The notes below the pieces were generated by a model. It searched no databases and was not told where the DNA came from. It saw nothing but the letters and a program-made list of their open reading frames with translations. From Streptomyces filipinensis (GTDB lineage: Bacteria > Actinomycetota > Actinomycetes > Streptomycetales > Streptomycetaceae), in the NCBI RefSeq assembly GCF_014649495.1, contig NZ_BMTD01000015.1, positions 62,001 through 126,000 of the forward strand: a DNA stretch of 64,000 bases, in the 5' to 3' direction. The stretch's first letter is position 1. Each line of letters starts with the position of its first letter. The position numbers were made by a program, and so were the translations under genes. Of the stretch, positions 59,913-64,000 are shown piece by piece.

Positions 59913-59933
59913 CGTTATCAACCTCCTGGCCAC

Positions 59934-60465
59934 CGGATGCCCTTACTTCAGTCCCACAAGCACAGAAAATCGGAGTTACTTTATCTGTGCGATGGGCACG
60001 TGCGCGCTGTGAACGGTTCCCCTTCCTGCATGTCGCACGCGCCGCGGCCGCCCCTGGCCGGTCACTCGCTATGCCGCTCCGACCAGGTCTTACCGGTGTG
60101 ATGAGGACAATGTCCACAGCCAGCACCCGCTATCGGCAGCGATGAGCGGCATGACCACTCTGCTCAGATCGGCCACGGCAGAACCGGCCGGTCACCGGGG
60201 CCAAGCGCTACCCACGGGCACATAAGCCGCTCGAGCGCGAGGGTGCCGGAACGGACCGCGCGGGCGACAGCGGCGCTCCCCTACCCTGACCTCACGCGGC
60301 CCGCACCGCGTGCAGCGGCGGCGGAGCGGGTGCTCGCCGAGCACGTGGCTCGCCGTCTGCACCCCCGCTCCGTCCGGCGGCAAGGAGCCGCCCACACGCC
60401 GGGAAGCTCAAGTGCCGAATCGTCGACCGCTGTGAACGTGGAGAAACGGAGAACCAAAGGACCGC
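59934..60465. other. Intergenic, nothing recognised
   Basis: About 530 bases. No gene, hairpin or RNA was supported. Confidence 0.5.
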
Positions 60466-61017
60466 TCAGTTGCCCAAGGCTTGCCACTCTGGCGCCAGTA
60501 CCGACCAGACCTCGGCGTCGTGGCGGACGCCGCGGTAGAGGTAGATCTCGCGCAGGACGCCCTCACGGGTCATGCCGAGCCGCTTGGCCACGTTGATGCT
60601 GGGCGTGTTGTTCGGCGACACAAACCACTGCACGCGGTGGATGCCGCGTTCGTTGAACGCCCAGTCGATGATCAGCCGTGCTGCACATCCGACCAGGCCT
60701 CGGCCTGTGGCGGCAGGCTCCAGCCAGCAGCCCGCCTCGCAGATGCCGGCGGCGGCGTCGAATTTCGGGAACGAGACGCCACCCACGAGCGTGCCGTCGA
60801 GCCAGATGCCATACAGTCGGCCTGAGTCGGAGGCCGCCTTGTCGGCGTAAAGCTGGAGATAGCTGCGGGCGGAGTCCAAGTCCGTGGCGAGGTCGGGCAG
60901 TTCCATGTGCGCACCGATGAAGTCACGCCCCCGGTCCATGTGCGCGAGGAACTCCTCGGCCCGCCACGGTTCCAGAGGCCGCAGCTCGGCCCCGTCTCCC
61001 AGGGAAGTCGCGAACAT
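60466..61017 (-). CDS. GNAT acetyltransferase, RimJ/RimL type
   Basis: A 183-aa enzyme; ATG after GAAGGA, the longer open frame being Arg-rich and non-homologous. LRPLEPWRAEEFLAHMDRGR is the first strand and helix. WLDGTLVGGVSFPKFDAAAG is followed by AGCWLEPAATGRGLVGCAAR with the acetyl-CoA pyrophosphate loop. GIHRVQWFVSPNNTPSINVAKRLG and REGVLREIYLYRGVRHDAEV complete the RimJ-like end. It likely acetylates an amino group of a protein N-terminus or small molecule, possibly an antibiotic. Confidence 0.92.
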   Translation of the reverse strand: MFATSLGDGAELRPLEPWRAEEFLAHMDRGRDFIGAHMELPDLATDLDSARSYLQLYADKAASDSGRLYGIWLDGTLVGGVSFPKFDAAAGICEAGCWLEPAATGRGLVGCAARLIIDWAFNERGIHRVQWFVSPNNTPSINVAKRLGMTREGVLREIYLYRGVRHDAEVWSVLAPEWQALGN

Positions 61018-61463
61018 AGCCATCCTTCGAAGTGCGCTTATCCGATCGTTAGATCTTCGCACGCCCGCCCGGCCGGTGGCCTTCAGCACCCCCCGACGGC
61101 CGCCCGCGGACCGGACGTCGATGACCACAAGGGTCGGGCCCTCTGTTTCGCCGGCCTTCTTCCCGCACTTGGCAGCGCAAGCAGTACGGAGCTCCCCTTC
61201 TCGCACCCAGCCGGCCCGGCAGGTGCCCACCAAGACGTTGGGACGGCTCTGCCTCGGCGGGCGACCGTTGGTGCGATCTCTCGGCCTCGTAGCCATCTGC
61301 GCAGGTGGAGGTCCGCGGTCGGTCGGATGAGGTCCAGCCAGCCGCTTCTTCGCCATGCCCGGCAGACCGACTCACCCAGCCAAATGAAACGGTGTCTTAC
61401 GACTCCTGACACAAGGAGGTCGATGTGTCAGAAGGCGTACGTGGCAGTCGGGCCTGCGCAGCC

Positions 61464-62210
61464 TCACATCCGGGATCTCAGCACGTCGACCTCACAGCCC
61501 GGCGCGAAGGGGTCGTAGCCGTGCTCGATCAGCCAGCGAACTGCCAGCAGGCTTCGCAACGACCACCACGCGTGGATCACGTCGAGGTCGATGTCGGTGC
61601 CATAGCCGGCTATGACGTCGTCGAGGTGCTCCTCGTGTCCCAGCGTGAAGGTGGCGAGGTCGTACAGGGCATCACCCTGGCCCGCCTCGGACCAGTCGAT
61701 GATGCCCGTGACCTCGTCACCGTCGACGAAGACGTGCGCGATCTGCAAGTCGCCGTGTGTGAACGCCGGAGTCCACGGCCGGAGCGCGGCCTCGGCGACC
61801 TGGCGGTTGCGCGTGACCAGGTCGGCGGGCAGGACGCCGTTCGTCACGAGCGACTCGCACTCGTCGTCGAGTTCCGCCGCCAGCGCCCCGACGCTCCGGC
61901 CGGCCCGGCCCGGCCGGGGTGGCAGCGGCGCGTCGTGCAGCTTGCGGATGACGGAGCCCGCCGCGGCCCACGCCGCCGGCGACCCGGTCGACGGCCCACC
62001 CAGGCGCCCAAGCGTCGTCCCCGGAAGCGCGGCGATCGCGAGCACGGGCGGCTTACGCCACAGGACCTCCGGCGTCGGGACCGGCGCCAGGGACATCGCC
62101 TCGACCTCGACGTCGATGCGCGCCTGATCGGCGTCCACCTTCAGGAACACGTCACCGACGCGCAGAGTCGCACGCTCGGAATGGGCGACGACGACCTTGA
62201 CCTCATCCAT
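61464..62210 (-). CDS. Aminoglycoside-phosphotransferase-family kinase
   Basis: A 248-aa protein-kinase-like fold. The N-lobe is short (VVVAHSERATLRVGDVFLKV with the ATP-site Lys). The catalytic loop is FTHGDLQIAHVFVDGD with the base Asp in HGD. The metal motif is GIIDWSEAGQGDALYDLA (Asp of IIDW). It resembles APH/choline-kinase enzymes; the substrate could be an aminoglycoside, macrolide or other hydroxyl compound and cannot be told from sequence. Full length. Confidence 0.9.
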   Translation of the reverse strand: MDEVKVVVAHSERATLRVGDVFLKVDADQARIDVEVEAMSLAPVPTPEVLWRKPPVLAIAALPGTTLGRLGGPSTGSPAAWAAAGSVIRKLHDAPLPPRPGRAGRSVGALAAELDDECESLVTNGVLPADLVTRNRQVAEAALRPWTPAFTHGDLQIAHVFVDGDEVTGIIDWSEAGQGDALYDLATFTLGHEEHLDDVIAGYGTDIDLDVIHAWWSLRSLLAVRWLIEHGYDPFAPGCEVDVLRSRM

Positions 62211-62364
62211 GGGCGACCAGTATCCCGGGGATGATCGCCGACGTCGCCGGGTTTATCGCGTGCGATGCACGCGGCTGACCGCGTCCCGCTAGCCTGCGGC
62301 CCCCTGCACGACACAGGCCTCTGACCAGTCAAGCCCAGCACGTTTGTCAGGAGTCCTGAGCCAG

Positions 62365-63180
62365 TCATCCCAACAGGGCAGCCGTGAACATCTCTTGGTG
62401 AGCCACCAGCCACTCCTGGATGCGGTCCCAACGCTGCCAACCACCGCGCTCGGACAGCGCCTGGGTGTAGACGGGGTCACCGTCGGCCACTCGGCCAGCG
62501 ACGAAGGCCCGGCAGGATCCGGTCGCCTGTTCGATGACGCCCGGCAGTTCAGCGCGCTCCTGCAGGGAGAGGCCGTAACCGTCGGCCAGTATCCGTAGTC
62601 GTGCCGGGGCGTCCAGCCCCGCGGGATAGAAAGCTGCCGCGGACGTGGGATCGACCATGGGAACCCAGTAGCGGGCGGTCATGGCGACGTCCCATACTGC
62701 TCGGCCGGGGGCCGCCAGGTCGAAATCGATCAGGGCCGCGGCATGGCCGTCGCGGAAGACGACGTTCTCCGGGCACACGTCGTTGTGGCACAGCATCGTT
62801 CCGCCCGCCGGGTCGGCCAGGGACCGGGGCCACTCGGCGCATGCGTCCACCGGGATGGCCGCGCTGGCGTCGTGCAGGCGCCGTAGCAGTCCTCCCACCG
62901 ATCTCAACGCGGTCTCGGTCATCGCCCAGCGCGGAAACGGCGGTAGAGCGACGTCGCCGGGGATGAAGGTCAGCTGCTCGCGGCCGTCCGCGGTGAGACG
63001 GATCGGCCTCGGAGCCGCGTCGAACCCCTGCTCTTCGAGCGCGCGGAGATGGGCATGGAGGGCGCGCGCGGTGCGCGGCGCCGGGCGTTCCACCAGAGCA
63101 CCGTGGCGGAAGACCGCGCCCGCGTTCACCATGCCGCCGACCAGGGCTTCGCCCTCCGCCGTCTCGCCCTCCGCCGTCAT
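62365..63180 (-). CDS. Phosphotransferase (APH family)
   Basis: A 271-aa kinase-like protein; start at MTAEGETAEGEALVGGMVNA, within a short repetitive head. VFRHGALVERPAPRTARAL is the N-lobe, and LTFIPGDVALPPFP the hinge. MLCHNDVCPENVVFRDGHAA is the catalytic loop (HND replaces HGD), and ALIDFDLAAPGRAVWDVA the metal motif. It belongs to the same superfamily as the gene at 61464 but with low direct similarity and a 154-base gap. The substrate is unknown. Confidence 0.9.
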   Translation of the reverse strand: MTAEGETAEGEALVGGMVNAGAVFRHGALVERPAPRTARALHAHLRALEEQGFDAAPRPIRLTADGREQLTFIPGDVALPPFPRWAMTETALRSVGGLLRRLHDASAAIPVDACAEWPRSLADPAGGTMLCHNDVCPENVVFRDGHAAALIDFDLAAPGRAVWDVAMTARYWVPMVDPTSAAAFYPAGLDAPARLRILADGYGLSLQERAELPGVIEQATGSCRAFVAGRVADGDPVYTQALSERGGWQRWDRIQEWLVAHQEMFTAALLG

Positions 63181-63600
63181 GCCGATCACGCTACCGTCAG
63201 CTCGGACGTGTGGGGGACGTTCCCGAAATACGCTTCGAACAGCTCGCCCACCTGGGCATTCCCCGGACGCTGAGGCAGCCATCGTCTGATCATGTGCTCC
63301 GGCCACGGATGCGGGGACCACGACGAAGGCCGTGATGACGAAGGCCGTGATGGTGAGTTTGCCGCCTTCTCCGAACTACCGAGGGCGTCCCGTGATCGGG
63401 TTGTCCCGTCTCCGATGACCTGGTCCGGGATCGGGGCCGTGGCCTGCGGCGACCAGGTCGGTCGAGACGCCGCGTCGCCGGAGATCCCAGTCGGTCTGGT
63501 CCCTGTCGGGCAGATGCCTGACGCTGTCTCAGTCGATCTGGTCCTTCTCCACCGTTTCGTGGACCTACCGGAGCCTCGTCGATTCACGACGGGTTCGTGA
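63181..63600. other. Region without a supported gene
   Basis: About 420 bases. A minus-strand frame ends GELFEAYFGNVPHTSELTVA, which looks protein-like but has no recognised family or good start. A 15-bp direct repeat lies at 63321-63350. Confidence 0.4.
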
Positions 63601-64000
63601 TCACCAGGGGACGACGCCGTCGTCCTCGAAGAACGAACCGGTCGGGCCGCCGTCGGACAGGGTGGCGAGCCGGATCGCTGTGGCCGCGCCCTGTTCAGGA
63701 GTGCGGGGCCCTTGGAAGCCCGTGAAGTCGGTCGCGACCAGGCCCGGGCAGGCGGCGTTGATCAGGATGTTCGTACCGGCGAACTGCCGGGCGTACTGCA
63801 CGGTGAGGGCGTTGAGGAACGACTTCGACGGCGCGTAGGCCGCCATGATCGGGATCTCGATGTATGGGTCCGTCTGCCGGGCCAGGGAGCCGACGCTACT
63901 GGAGACGTTCACGATGCGTGGCGAGGCCGAGCGCCGCAGCAGTGGCAGCATCGCGTTGGTCACCCGGACGACACCCATGACGTTGGTATCCACGACCGTG
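63601..64000 (-). CDS. Short-chain dehydrogenase/reductase, 5' part beyond the window
   Basis: The frame is still open at the window edge, so the Rossmann GxxxGxG start is not visible. The seen part begins VDTNVMGVVRVTNAMLPLLR (the conserved NxxG region). It has NVSSSVGSLA with the catalytic Ser, YAPSKSFLNAL with Tyr-xxx-Lys, and AACPGLVATDF, which is the PG...T cofactor loop. A classical SDR reductase of NAD(P)-dependent type; the substrate is unknown. Confidence 0.92.
   Translation of the reverse strand, partial: TVVDTNVMGVVRVTNAMLPLLRRSASPRIVNVSSSVGSLARQTDPYIEIPIMAAYAPSKSFLNALTVQYARQFAGTNILINAACPGLVATDFTGFQGPRTPEQGAATAIRLATLSDGGPTGSFFEDDGVVPW

Noticed and set aside
61464..63180. A defined aminoglycoside resistance pair
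   Set aside because: Both are APH-fold kinases, but neither has residues I can tie to a particular antibiotic, and they are not clearly one operon.
1..64000. CRISPR arrays, tRNA or rRNA genes
   Set aside because: No regularly spaced repeats with unique spacers, no cloverleaf with the T-loop GGTTCGAATCC, and no rRNA-like sequence. The GGTCGAATCC-like string near 10311 has no matching arms.

Overview
The window looks like accessory chromosome from a Streptomyces or close relative. GC is very high with a strong third-position G/C bias, GTG starts are common, Shine-Dalgarno sites are GGAGG-like, and the gene families are typical (ECF41 sigma factor, LAL regulator, ISL3/IS5/IS21 remnants, lmo0937-like hydrophobic protein, MpaB/DUF2236). 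No rRNA, tRNA or CRISPR array was recognised. Transposase remnants with frameshifts and internal deletions occur throughout, so this is a recombining, decaying region such as a chromosome arm rather than core genome.

Layout. 0-7.5 kb: 3' end of an SGNH hydrolase with a strong hairpin, decayed ISL3 and IS5 copies, a RibD-like reductase, a lipoprotein serine hydrolase, a SnoaL-like fragment, a low-GC cupin with a cysteine-rich tail, and a histidine phosphatase. 7.5-13.4 kb: an unusual regulator-nuclease fusion (Myb-like HTH, sigma region 4, TnsA-like nuclease), then a DinB/maleylpyruvate-isomerase-like protein and small membrane proteins. 13.4-17.4 kb: a persulfide (sulfane sulfur) module of MBL-rhodanese, rhodanese, TauE exporter and rhodanese-DUF2892, divergent from a CstR-type repressor and flanked by three matching palindromes. 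17.6-25.9 kb: HTH regulator, membrane proteins, an ECF41 sigma factor with a small membrane protein, a cytochrome P450, a zinc-ribbon peptide, an SMI1/KNR4 protein and a broken GNAT gene.

26-36.4 kb: a LysR regulator divergent from a DUF1330 gene. Next comes the most striking locus: a uracil-DNA-glycosylase-like domain fused to an arginine-type ADP-ribosyltransferase, divergent from a macro-domain protein. By analogy with DarTG this suggests a reversible ADP-ribosylation toxin-antitoxin or phage-defence pair. It is followed by an inositol-phosphatase-like gene, IS21 and integrase debris, a truncated TetR, a HIT protein and a large orphan protein.

36.5-50 kb: LysR divergent from a DapA-family enzyme, a flavin-dependent acyl-CoA-dehydrogenase-like monooxygenase, and a translationally coupled cassette of a 53-aa peptide, an ECF sigma factor and a 1046-aa LAL regulator. 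A transposon graveyard, a LysR/cupin divergent pair and a P-loop kinase follow. 50-64 kb: topoisomerase IB, a beheaded Orn/Lys/Arg decarboxylase, degraded DNA, small hypothetical proteins, a secreted ricin-type lectin, an MpaB-like oxygenase, a small protein whose broken relatives lie at 39.4 and 45.4 kb, two phosphotransferases, a GNAT gene and a short-chain dehydrogenase running off the end.

Starts were chosen by eye from Shine-Dalgarno sites and family starts. Function calls rest on motif recognition, without database searches.
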